Positions 36,241 to 47,572 of a stretch of 64,000 nt of DNA are shown here, in pieces. The DNA is taken from NCBI GenBank assembly GCA_037576195.1, contig CM075101.1, positions 22,630,001 to 22,694,000 of the forward strand, in the 5' to 3' direction. The DNA comes from Phytoseiulus persimilis. Its lineage: Eukaryota; Arthropoda; Arachnida; Mesostigmata; Phytoseiidae. The position numbers were made by a program, and so were the translations under genes. Below the pieces are notes generated by a model. The model saw only the letters and a list, made by a program, of their open reading frames with translations. It was not told the DNA's origin and searched no databases. Within the stretch, counting starts at the first letter, position 1. Each line of letters opens with the position of its first letter.

Positions 36241-36262
36241 AGTCGGTCGGTCGGTCGGCCGG
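36241..36262. repeat. (GGTC)n simple repeat
   Basis: Five GGTC-type units ending in GGCCGG. Confidence 0.85.
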
Positions 36263-36646
36263 CATACTCTGTGCAAACTAATACGACTTCAATGCGCGTG
36301 TCGTGGCATAGGGAAAAGGGGGCGGTGTCATGGGGGGTTGGGGCGACCGGCGGTCGACCGATTGGATGAACAAACGAACGAGTAAATCTGAGAGAGGGCG
36401 TGAGGGAGTTCTGCGTGCGATACAGAAAGCGCGCGGACGGACGCATTCCAAAGTCGACAACGAATTATATGTAATTGACAACGGAGCGAGCCACTCAGCG
36501 GAACGGCGTACAAAACAGTTTGTATTACTTCCGAACGTCATTCCTATTTGGCTTCAGCGTCGAACCGGTGTAACTGTGCACATGAATCCACGAAGGCTCC
36601 GCGAACTGCATCTCGGTGCAGATCCGCACGACTGTGCGCGCTAGGT

Positions 36647-36688
36647 GAACGTAGCGGCGCGAACGTAGGGGCGGGAACGTAGCGGCGG
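36647..36688. repeat. 14-bp minisatellite, three copies
   Basis: GAACGTAGCGGCGC, GAACGTAGGGGCGG and GAACGTAGCGGCGG follow head to tail with two variable positions. CpG-rich and non-coding. Confidence 0.9.
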
Positions 36689-39050
36689 TCTCCCAGATCA
36701 GTAGGCGGCAGTCCAACAGTAGCAGCTGGCGGTGCCGAGCCGCTTAGTTTTCAAAGTTTCGCTCTTTCCTCGAAGCGTCCCTGGGAACGAAGCTCACGTT
36801 CTCCGCGTTTCATGGAAACCAGCTTCCGAGCGTACGAGGGAGCGAGAGATCGAGTCATTCGTACCAGAGCACGCGTCAGCTAGATCAAGCTTCATGGGGA
36901 GGATGTGCGCGGGCGAACCAAGGAGGAGCGCCAACCTACTGGCGGGCTGCTCGACTTCCAGTCAGTTCGACCTTCTTCGTAGTCTGGTTGGTTGCTCGCG
37001 CCTCGGTGCCGCCCAACCCGCTCGTTAGGTTGCATGCTGGTTGTTGCGCCTCGTCGAGACGACTCGTCTCGAGCTCTTAGAGCTAGGAAGTTCCCGCTCG
37101 AGTCGAGGACGAACGCGAACTAGAGCTAGTTTCGTTGCTTAGGCACGTTCGAGGAATGTGAACTATTCCCCAAAGTAGACATTGTTGCTCTTGAGACGCT
37201 CTTCTTTCTGATGATACCCACTATCGATAGGGAGCCGGCGGGGGTTTTATAGACCATGAATTCGCACCTCGGCCAGCTGCGACCCAGGGGCGCAAACGCA
37301 GGATGATCTGTCTGTTTGTCTGTCAGAACTAACTGGAGGCTTCAGCTGAGGGCTCAGACGTTTGTTTGCAGATGCGCTCGGCGTTCCTATTCGTCCTTGC
37401 CGTTCAGGGCCGAGGACATCCCAACGCCCAGGCGTGACATGTTTGGAAAGGAGCAACTTGAGCTTGGACAGCAAGGAGCAACTCTGCTCCGAAACTCACG
37501 AGCACCTCGGTTATTTTCGGAGATTCCCTCAAACTGAATCCAGGTGGAGCACGAGCCTGGTTGCGTGATGTTCTCATCGATCCGAGTTTCGGGCTTCGCG
37601 GATGTGGAGACGGGCTCGACACTGATGAAGCCATTACGAAAGCTGGTTCCTGTAGCTGGTCCTGGAAGGTCTTCCTGATCCGATGTCGAATGCTCCTCCA
37701 TGCAACGGGGAGCACTGCGTGCCATTAGGCGCGTCGTTCTCCTCGTTTTTCGACTACTGAGGCCGGAACAGGTTGCGGCGAACGATGCGGCTTTGCGACT
37801 CGTGGAGCTCGGGTAGCGTAAGGGCCAAGACCACGGCCTCGCAGCCGAGGGGAGTGAGCAAGGCCGTCGGCTGCGGAATTTCCCTCCGGTTGTTTCTTGA
37901 GATACTCAAAACTCGACCGATTCGGCTCAATAAGAGGCATTCTCATTCACGTGCCGGACCGAAGGGAGATGACGGGTTCTAAGCTGACCGAGCGAATCAT
38001 CCAAAGTATGTGCGCAACCACGAATGCTGCAACATTAGTGCGGGATTCTACTGACGAAAACATCTGCGGGGCGAGCGAACTTTGTGGAGGAAAACTCCCT
38101 AGAGGAGACGAGAGGGAAGGCCCGTCTGTAGCAGGTCGGACGCACGCCGTTGTTAAATCCTTTCGACTCTGCGCTCGTCGCTCTCTTCCGCGCCGCGTTG
38201 GGTGACTTTTCCCGAACGACCGCGGGCAGGAGTTCACTCCAGTTGGTTATGCTCGCAATCTCTCCTCGAAGCCTCTTTCACTCACGTGGGTCCGCTACGG
38301 CCCGAGTATGCAGAAGTGAACTCGTTTTCAACTGAGTACTTAAACCTGCGCATGAAATCAACGCAGAGTTCAAGAAGCGAGGGATTTTGAGATCACGGCG
38401 CGTTGATGTCTCCGACGATCGAGATTACTCCTCCGTCGGGCGTGACCAGGTCTGACAGAGTTCGCCAGTCACGCTGAATTGATCATCTGCTGAATCCCAC
38501 GCACTAGTCTCTTCGGCCACTGTGCTACTCTGGAATGTTTTCGAACCTCGACCGTCGTTCTCCTCCACTTGTAGAAACGTAGCACAAAAATAAATTGCAT
38601 TCGTTCCTCAGAGAGGATTCGTCGCCTATCGCAGCTCGATTGCCCTCGACGATTCCCCTGAGAGCAGGGAACTCGGCCCCACCCTGCACGAGGAATTAAC
38701 CAGAAAGCTCTGGAAACCATTGTGTGCTGATGTCCGGAGAGACGGCGGTGTCGAGGAGAACAGAAAATCGTCCGGCGCTATCAAGACGAGAATACGTTCC
38801 TCCACTAGGCCTAGACCAGATCGTTTTGGGGGACCGAAGAGATAGTTTTGCAGACCGCTGCCTATCCTAGGTAGAAAGCTTCCAAGTGGGAGGTATCGTC
38901 CAGCTACGCATCAGCGCGCGCTCTTCACACCTCACTTGCTCGAGAGGTGCTCACAACTAGAAATATATACGGAGAAGAGGGCTGAAGGTGGAGCTCGGGC
39001 AAAAACGCGTATCCCACCGAAGAGCAGACCGAGTGAGGAAGGGAGGGTTG

Positions 39051-39066
39051 GAGAGAGAGAGAGAGA
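39051..39066. repeat. (GA)8 microsatellite
   Basis: Sixteen bases of perfect GA. Confidence 0.9.
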
Positions 39067-42000
39067 ATCAGCGAGGATCTATCTACGAACGCAAGGACAT
39101 CCAAACGTGCGAATTCCTCTCCGAGCGGGGCCGACACCAACTGCATCTACTTTGCCGCTCCCCTGGTCCAGATAAACCTACATTCCAGATATTCAGTTTG
39201 CCATACGAAACCCTTCCAACAGCTCGCCTCTCCCGAATCGTACCATTCCTCCAAACCACTTGTTTTTGGAAAGGCTCTGAGATTCCGATCAGACTCGGGG
39301 CACGTGGGAGAACATGCAATTCTTCTCAAAGTTCGAAAGACCGCTTTCGGTTTGAACGGGGCTTCGGCAGCCAACCAAGCAGTCGAGCGAGCCAGTCAAG
39401 GCATTGGTCGGGTTCACCCTTTCGTCGCGGAGTCCTTCTTGTCGTTTCCTCCGTCGTTTCCCCCGTTTTCGCGCTTCGCGACGATTCCATCGCTTCGCTT
39501 CGAACTTTCAAAGCCCAAGTCGTCATCGTCGTTGTTGTCGCTGTCGCGGCGACTTTTTATACACCAACTTCCTCGGGTTGGAAGAGGGGGACTGAGTAGA
39601 TTCGACAGAATGGGTGCCGGCAAGGGTACGGTGCGCGCAGAGAGAGCAAACCGTCCGAAACCATTGTAGGCAAGAAGAAAGGAGCGACTAGAGGAGAACA
39701 TGGGGGAGGGGTTGGGAGAGGGGCGGGGAAGAGGCGAGCTACGGGAGTCAAGGGTTACAGTCGAAAAGCAGTCGAGAGAGCTGAGAGTCTTTCGAGCGAG
39801 TTGGAACAGGCCGGGCAACACTTTCTACTGCTCGTCGTGAAACGCAAAGAAAGTTGTTGTGGATTGTGGAAGTACGCGACTCAAAGGAAGCCTCGTCGTC
39901 CATAACTTCCGTTCCGCGGTGTGGTTTTCTGCCTCGCTTCGTGAGAAGCTGACTGACTCTGAGGAGTCGGGAAATGAATTTTGCATTTTTATTGTGAGGC
40001 GAATGCCAAGTCAACGACTTATTTGTCCGCTGTCGAAGAGAAAACTTCGAGCCTGCTGGCGGAGGGTGCCTGCTTTTCAGGCCCCCGATGACGGCTACTT
40101 GAAGGCTCCATTGTTAACACCATCCAATCATCAACAGGCTTTCCATCACCCTCATTTCCTCCACAATCAACACTGGCATCATGGCGGCCGTCATTGTCGT
40201 CGGTTTCGTTGCCAATGTCGCCACGAGTCGAGAGTTATTGAAAAAGCACCTCGTCGCGAGCGCGATGGAAGAGGGTTTGGCTGGCCGCGAGCGTTGATTC
40301 AGGCTCCGCTCACGCCCCAGTAGCTGCGAGAAACACAGAAAACAGGGGCACTGACCACAGGATCCTTGAATGGAAGTCTGGACCTCGAGAGACGGCCACC
40401 GCACTGAACCGAAGGGTGCAGGAGAGCAAACATCTAGAGAGATTACGGCTACGGGAACGAAAGAGGGGTTTCCTTCGAATCAAATCTGACTCGCGCTAAA
40501 AGCGGAAACGCCCAAGGTCACGTCCGTCCTCCACGTCCGTCTGGCTCTGATTTCGCAACGTCCGCAGCACAAATTTGCATCAGGCCGCGTTGGACTGAAC
40601 CAACCCAGAGGAAGCGGCTGGGCTAGAGCGCGGAAAGGAACGTACGGGCGACCGAACTGAAGAGAGGGAGGGAGGAGGCGTTGCAGATAAGCTGATGAAG
40701 GACATCCGCGGTTTCCGCTCCGGCCTTTCCACACTTCGTCTAGTGTCATTAGTCGTCCACTGAACCAGATCATCGCTCAGCATGACAGCCAACTTATTCA
40801 TCTGTTCAAGTTATCGAACAGAGTCCGTTCGAGAGCAGAAACCTACTCCGCGGAAACGGAAACTTGACCAAGGGTTTACAGCTCGAGGCTCGGTTCCCAC
40901 CTCTGTCGACAAATGTTCGGATGTTCCATCAGTCGCGATTGCTGTCGCCGCTTCCAAAAGTTCCTCAATCGTTATGCGACTCGATTCTGGCAAGAGGACA
41001 TGAATAAATGGATGAATCGTGGTGGGAGGCTCTCCACTGGAACCGTGATAACATTTGCCAGCGGAGAGCTGAGATTCAACGTTGTCTTTTGGCTGTGAGG
41101 ATAATTCGCTGACTCGCGCGGCTGCCTCGCTCGTTCGTCTACCCGCGGTTCGCCTGATGTCCTGGTCTTTGTTCGCCGTCCGTTGTTCCTTCCTTGTCCA
41201 AGAGCTGGCCGTAATCTATCTTCCCCTTGGATAATGGATTCAAAAAGTGCCTTTTTCGGTCGGGAGAAGGACCAGCGGAGTTTGGCTTTCCTTCGTTAAG
41301 TACGGCTGATTTTTGTGCGGAGTTGACCATTCAGGATACAGGATTCTCGCTACCCCTAGCGGGCTATCCAGGAGAGAGCTCCGACACGGTGACGAACAAA
41401 CATCGAACTGATCGGTTGAACGATCGAGACGGTCCGGGTATCTTTCATTACGAGATCCGAGTTTTGAAAACCCAGGCATCATTCCAACTGCGAACCGGAA
41501 TCCAACAAAGCATGCTAGTTTAGTTTTCGATATCAGCGTCAGTGAATTTGCATATTTAGTCGAAGCGGAGCACCGTTCCAGCGAAGCGAATCGTTCGGGA
41601 CGACGTTGGGTTCATCAGTGACAAGCTCTCGTGGGATCGAGACTCCGGGTTCGGGCTGATCCCCCCGAGAATGAATGAATGGAAGCATCTTGGAAGGTTG
41701 CGGGAGCAGCGATACAAGGCCGACTCGAGGGTGTGAGCGGTTTCATCTTCGCAGATCGATCTCGCCGCGTGTGTCAGCCGAGCTGAGTTCAATGGTGACC
41801 AAAGGTTTCGTTCCCTCGAAAATTCGTCTGCTGCGTCGCCGAACGAACCGTAAATAGAACCGTAGCAGTCACAAGAAATCGAAGCCGACTTGCCTCTGCG
41901 ACTCTCGGAACGATTGCCGATCATTCCCCCGGTGCGGCAGGCACAAGAAAATTCGCGAGCTTCCGGGACCTCTGACCCTGTTCACGGGAGAAAAATCGGC

Positions 42001-43190
42001 CCTGGCCGAGGACGGTGATCAATAGCCTCAAGCTCTAATCTTCACTGGCGGCTAAAGCGGAGTTGAAGTCGATGATGTTCAGCTCGACGAGAGCACGAAG
42101 AGAGGTTGCCGCGTGCGATCAAACTCCGAAAAACTCGCCATGCGAGATATTTCGGCGGAAATGCAGGGATGATGCGCCTAGATAGGATCCCAAGCAGGAC
42201 AGGTGATCTTGGAGCCATCTGTTTGCCCTCGGTCGACGGATCTCGCGAATCGGAGAACGGCATGGACGCGGTGGCCAATCGAACGATTGATTTCGGAAGC
42301 CGATCCGAATATCCTCCGACGGACACCCACTCCGTTTCCCACTCGGCCAGACAAGCACTCGCGTACACAAAGAACGAGCGAGCTTAACGCATCGCGATCC
42401 AAGAGATTGCAGAACGTCTCGACCCTTAGAGATCTAATTGGACGAAATCCCTTATTACGATACTCAGAAACGAGATTGATCGACGGATGACGTCTCGTAA
42501 GGCGCCGGCCGGATCGGATGCAGTGATGGGCGGACGGACGGACGGGCCAGCGAGCGCAGCCCAAACTCACCGTCAGTCAGATCGTCCGTCCGGGCCACGG
42601 ACCGACATCGATGTATTCAAGGGCCGAGATACTTTGCTGCCCGGCCTAAATGTCCGACTGGCCGGCGTGTTTGATTTCAATTAGGCCTGATGGCCCGCCC
42701 GAATCATGTCGGCTCATGTCGCTAAATCTGGAAGCTCGGTCACAGCAGCACCGAGGCGCTTCCCGACGGCCTTGAGCTTTGTGGCGAGCGTTGTGGAGGC
42801 TATTTCCAGTTTCAGGCCCCGAGCCCCGTTATCTTGGCGAGCGTACACAAGGGACGGCCTGAAACGTCCTGCCCGCTGTCATTAGGTAATTAACCATAAC
42901 TTTCAGGCTGCTCGACTGGCAGACCATGCCGTCCGTCTCCACACTCGCGCCGGAGTTACTCCTTCCTTGTCCTCCGATTGAAGTTTCCTCCTGGATCCGC
43001 TCCTGATCGGAAGACAATCAACAACGACCCAGCTGGTCAGATCCCACATCCAAAGCCGCGGGCTCAGCTGCGAGTTTGTGCGCAGGGACGGAATCACACT
43101 CACACTCTGGACTTCTTATTAACGCGTAAACCAATCCGGATCCGATAAGCAATGACAAGCCACGCAGCGAGAAACCCTGTCCGAGAGAGG

Positions 43191-43218
43191 AGCGAGCGAG
43201 CGAGCAACCAACCAACCT
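43191..43218. repeat. (GAGC)n followed by (CAAC)n
   Basis: Two short tetranucleotide arrays side by side. Confidence 0.8.
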
Positions 43219-46036
43219 CAACTAGAGCCAAGTTGGGAATGCGAGGTGAAGCCACTCCTGGGGAAAAAACACTCCGGGCAAATCTCTAAAGGGCTTCCCT
43301 TCATTTCGGTCGGCACTACTAATTGAATCTCGAGCCGGAGGGGGGAGCATTCAAAGATTCAGGGAGTCCAAACACTTCACAGAGCCATTCAGACGAGTCA
43401 CAACTGGTGGCCATTGTGAACCTGCAATCTGACAGCCTGCCGGCGGAGCATGAAGAGATAGGACGGGGGAACGAATCGAAAATCAAAATCATCGCTCGCA
43501 GTTCTCACCGAAATTCTCGCAGTCGCTCCGATGAATTTCTCGTTTCGTCCTCGTTCTGGATCGAAATGTTTGTTCGATGGGTGGAGAAGCTGCTCGCCGA
43601 TCACATAGAAGGGTAATGCACTGCGCTTCGGTAGTGCTCCACTGGTAAGTGTATGACGGTAAGCGAGCCAGTTAAGGGACACTGGGTTTTCTAGCGATCA
43701 GGACGCGAACGGGAGAGGTTTTTTGAATGTTCCCGCCTATTGCGTTCGTAGTGTGTGGAATGGATTTCATGAGAATAGGACTCCCTCGCATGGTGAGTGC
43801 ACGGAGGGCTCCAGCGAATGGTGAGACCTATTCGATAGAATCCTCACGAGGCGATCCGCCGAATCGTTCGCGGAGTACTTCTTCTGTTTCACATCTTCCG
43901 GTGGGGAGGCTTTGCTCGGCATGGGGAGCCGAGAATAAATCAAGGCGAATCATTGGGGACTCTTCGCTTCCTAATAGCATAGGTCGTCTGGTCCGCGATA
44001 AAGAATCGAACTCTCTTCCACCGCCGGGTATCTCACCTGGTCTATTTGTCAGCCAGGTCAACATCGTATTTGTCACATGACTGGATATTCCATTAGTAGC
44101 CACGAACTCACACATATGAGCACTCATACGCGAGTGTACACGGCCATAATGACTCCGATGCCTCTGGGGAATCCACCGATGACAATATTGACGAGCTGGG
44201 GTTTGGTGTGATGTACATACATACAGAGAATTCTCTATTTCCAAGATATGACTTCTATCTCGACGTCCCCTCGAAGTTTTGAACTCGCGCTGGTTCCTCT
44301 CCGCTTCTTCTATTCGCGTCGTCCGTACCATTTGCCCCCTGTTCGTTTCAGACATTCAAGAGACTATAGTGGTTGAAGCCTCGTGAAACGCATCCGTGCA
44401 CGGTGTGGTGCTCGAGTCGTGAATGCTGGAGGGATCACTCCGAGCGATCCCTGCGTGGATCCCTCGGCATGACCGAAATCTCAGGAATCTTCCGGGGCTA
44501 CAGGGGTGGGCTTTGAATGCGTCAAGAACAGGCTCGCATGCGCTTTTTGAGATTTTTCGGCTCGGAATCTTCAACGGGCAGGGCGTGAACCCGTTTTCGT
44601 TCCCTCCTGTAACGTACACGAACATTCCTCGGGACCAAACAGGATTCTGGAATTCGACCGACTACGCCGCCAAGGAGTTTATACTACTCGTGAACTCGTC
44701 TGGAAGTCCTGAGAGAGCTCCGAGTCAGCCATTTCCGTTCAGTGTTCTATCGCAACTGATTCCGTCTGATATTTTCCAGCGAAGACATAATACACAAGAG
44801 CGCGTGGAGGGCGTATCTCATTCATGTCACAAACACAATCCGATGGAACAACGAGGCCAGGTTCGCGCCTTTCAAACCCATTTGCTGTGCGAATGTTTGG
44901 CGGCAGAACTCGAGAAACGATAATGGTCGCGCTGATGAAGACGACAGCACCGCCTGTCGCAGCTTCTCGTGAACGAGGAAAAGGCGAGCGTGTCGGAGTG
45001 CAAGGAGGGGTCATTCGTGGCATGCATGCATTAGATGTTCGTTGTCTGCCTCGAATTGTTCCGCTTTTCGCGTCGCGGTAGTTTTGCAGTAGACACAACA
45101 GGAACCAAATCCCCAGCCGGGCTCCCGCGGCGGATCGCGAAGTCGACTGGGGCGCCAGATCCCAGGTCCGGGACAGAGAGACGCGAACTGGGTGTCGGAG
45201 AAGGAGCTTGATTATCAGACCCCGACCTCCCCTTTCCTAGCTCCCTTCTTCACCGATGCCACCCTTGTTTGTGAGGGCGCGTCGACGGCGGCGGCGGCAT
45301 TGAGGTTGTTTTATGTGGCTGGTGGGTTTGCTCGGCGTTGGAATGGCCCGAAGGATTGTATGTGTACGAGTCGCCCGCTTGCTCGCTCTGTATGTTGCTT
45401 TTCGTTCGGGAGTCATACATCTCAATTATGAACGAGAGCGCGAGCCAGAGCGAGAATGGGAAAACGAGGAAACAGAGTATAGCAGCAAGCCTCTCCCGTC
45501 GGCATCGCAAACACACCCGACACCAGAAGGCGCGCGCTCACCCGCCCTCGAGAACTGAGAGGAAACGAAAGCCAGCGAGAGGAAAAACACGCAACCAGCG
45601 TGCCAGCCAACCGAGAGCGAGGGGATATCGGGAAGCGATCGGGTTTCCAGATGCCACGATACGACGACCACGAATTATATTGCCCACCGCCGCGGCCGTT
45701 GCGGTCTCTTCATCTCTGCCCTCCCCTTCCCGAACTCTTCTTCTCGCGAGTCTTCGCGGATCCGGTTCCCAGCGACACATTGACCGTGCCACTCCGTTAC
45801 TTTCTGAACGGTGTTAGCGTCCAGCGGATGGGCTTCGAGGGAGCGAACTCTCTGTTGCGAGAAGCTCCTACGAACTTGGCAACCACTTACGAGAAGCCAT
45901 GGGACCTCATACATCGTTCGGAGCTCTAAAATGATGTCGATCGACATTGAGGAAGGAATCACGCTCGGAAGGTTTTAATTCAGAGATTCGAACCGCGAGC
46001 TCCAGGACGGGTCAGGGTCCAACTAGCCGGAAATTC

Positions 46037-46078
46037 GAGCCCGAAACGGATGAGCCCGAAGTGGATGAGCCCGAAAAC
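46037..46078. repeat. 15-bp minisatellite GAGCCCGAAACGGAT, 2.8 copies
   Basis: Units start at 46037, 46052 and 46067 with two changes between the first two. A shorter version on the opposite strand lies at 47926-47951, suggesting both come from one dispersed element. Confidence 0.8.
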
Positions 46079-46730
46079 CTCCGCTCCTCACGGCGGAGCA
46101 GCCGTGACTGGCTTAGCGGGATGGAAGTTCCGTTTCGTTTCGTCGATCTGCACCGTTGAGGGATTCTTAAGACGGATGATGAGCCCCTCAGCATCGATAT
46201 TCCTCGACTGAAATCGTATTTCGCAACGCTGAGTCGGCCAGCACAGAATACCCTGAAAATTCGCGTGGCGCCGAAGCCAGGAATACGCTCAACGGGAAAC
46301 CAATGAGGAGAAGTTGAATAAACGATGGCATACTCATCTTTATCCTCATCGATATTCGATCCGCTCCGTCTGTCAGTTCGACAGTTCGTGAGTTTGTCAA
46401 TCTTTCTGTTCGCCCTCCTAGTAGGCTATGAGGGTGGTTTCGGAATCGATCTGACCATGCGTTTCCCACTCTAAGGAGGTAGCTGCGAGATCGATATGGC
46501 CACACTTTCCAGAGTCCGAAGAGGTGGTAAACGACGCGCTCTTACCATACTTCTAGAGGTCTATGGAGGTCATTTGAGGGTCGATTTGACGTCTACGAAT
46601 GTCTGCGAGAGCCTAGAAGACCGTCCACGAGACTTTTCGGGACTTCCTACGATTGCAAGCTATAGAACGAGCTGCTTACAGGCACAATAAAGTGAATTGA
46701 TGTCTGATTTCGCGATCCATGTCATGAAGA

Positions 46731-46933
46731 CAGAGTTGGGCGTAATCACAATCAAGTTATGATCTTTCAAATATGTATCTATAACCAAGTCATGATCATT
46801 CAAATATGTATTCATAATCGAGTTATGATAATTCTGATGTGTATTCATATCCAAGTTATGATTATCCAAATAATAATATTTCGATTATGATTATTAATCA
46901 TGGTTGTAATCGGGATTATGACTCCCAACTCTG
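46731..46933. mobile_element. hAT-like miniature inverted-repeat element, 203 bp
   Basis: Starts CAGAGTTGGGCGTAATC and ends with the complement of CAGAGTTGGGAGTCATAATC: ten perfect terminal bases, then a gapped match. Eight-base flanks CATGAAGA and CAAGTAGA agree at six positions, fitting an aged 8-bp target duplication. CAGAG-type ends with 8-bp duplications are typical of hAT elements. The interior is AT-rich, made of repeated CAAGTTATGAT-TCAAATATGTAT units, and cannot code a transposase. Confidence 0.7.
46749..46875. repeat. 33-bp AT-rich tandem repeat inside the miniature element
   Basis: Three to four diverged units of about 33 bp, each with (C/G)AAGTTATGAT then a TATGTATTCATA-like part. 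They account for over half of the enclosing element. Confidence 0.75.
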
Positions 46934-47034
46934 CAAGTAGATGGAGCAAAATTCGAACCCCAGCGACGGTGGCGCCATCGGAACCGATCGTCTGTAAGAC
47001 TCGGCGGGGAATGTAAGACTCGTCCGCCGGACTC

Positions 47035-47572
47035 AGTGGCGTACGCAGTATGAAGCTGGTGGAGCTAAAGCCCCCTCTCAAGCCGCGAGACGCATCTCAT
47101 CCGAGTGGAAATTCCGAGTTGGTTTGCGATCTCTCACTTGCTCTTCAAGCCGCTGGGGCGTTCAGATACACTTCAGATGGCTCTCCTTGTCATCAAGGCA
47201 CATCTCGGACGATGCGACGATGGTATGATTCCGAAGAACACATGAACTTCGAGGATCCAGTTATGACCGGAGGAAGGTTGATTGGCTCGACCTCGTCGAG
47301 CATGCACCTGGACATTATTGTCACCGCTCATGAAGTGCGTGACACTCTTGCACTCAGTTCTCGAAGGTTGGTTCCGGTATTTTGGAATGAGTCATAAAAT
47401 CAGCTGGAAGAGTAGGAACTTGCCCTCAGACAGATGAATGGTGGAGTCTTAGCAACTCATCTACTGTTGGTTATATCAGGTAAGATGAGGATCATCTGAC
47501 TGCGCCACAGACGCCTCCGAGAAGAAGAGAAAGGAGTGAGCCCCCCTCCGAGAAAAATCCTGCGTACGCGCC
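47035..47572. mobile_element. possible inverted-repeat element with GCGTACGCAG ends
   Basis: AGTGGCGTACGCAG at 47035-47048 has an inverted counterpart, CTGCGTACGCGCC, at 47560-47572, preceded by a CCCCCCTCCGAGAAAAATC tract as in elements ending GCGTACGCAGGATTTTT-C-rich that recur in arthropod genomes. The match is short and the interior (about 510 bp) shows no transposase, so chance or two unrelated ends remain possible. Confidence 0.4.

Larger units (their letters stand above)
34608..46730. other. long stretch without recognisable genes
   Basis: Open frames reach 227 residues on the minus strand at 35763-36446, but its composition is Thr/Arg/Pro-rich and repeat-like and no domain is seen. 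Simple arrays are (CAAC)n near 35332-35369, (GGTC)n at 36241-36262, (GA)n at 39051-39066, (GGAC)n at 42531-42546, (GAGC)n/(CAAC)n at 43191-43218 and (GGC)n at 45286-45298. Palindromes are clustered at 37055-37085. Confidence 0.4.

Noticed and set aside
35763..36446. 227-residue minus-strand frame as a gene
   Set aside because: It is low in complexity, partly read from GGTC repeats, and has no domain or splice support.
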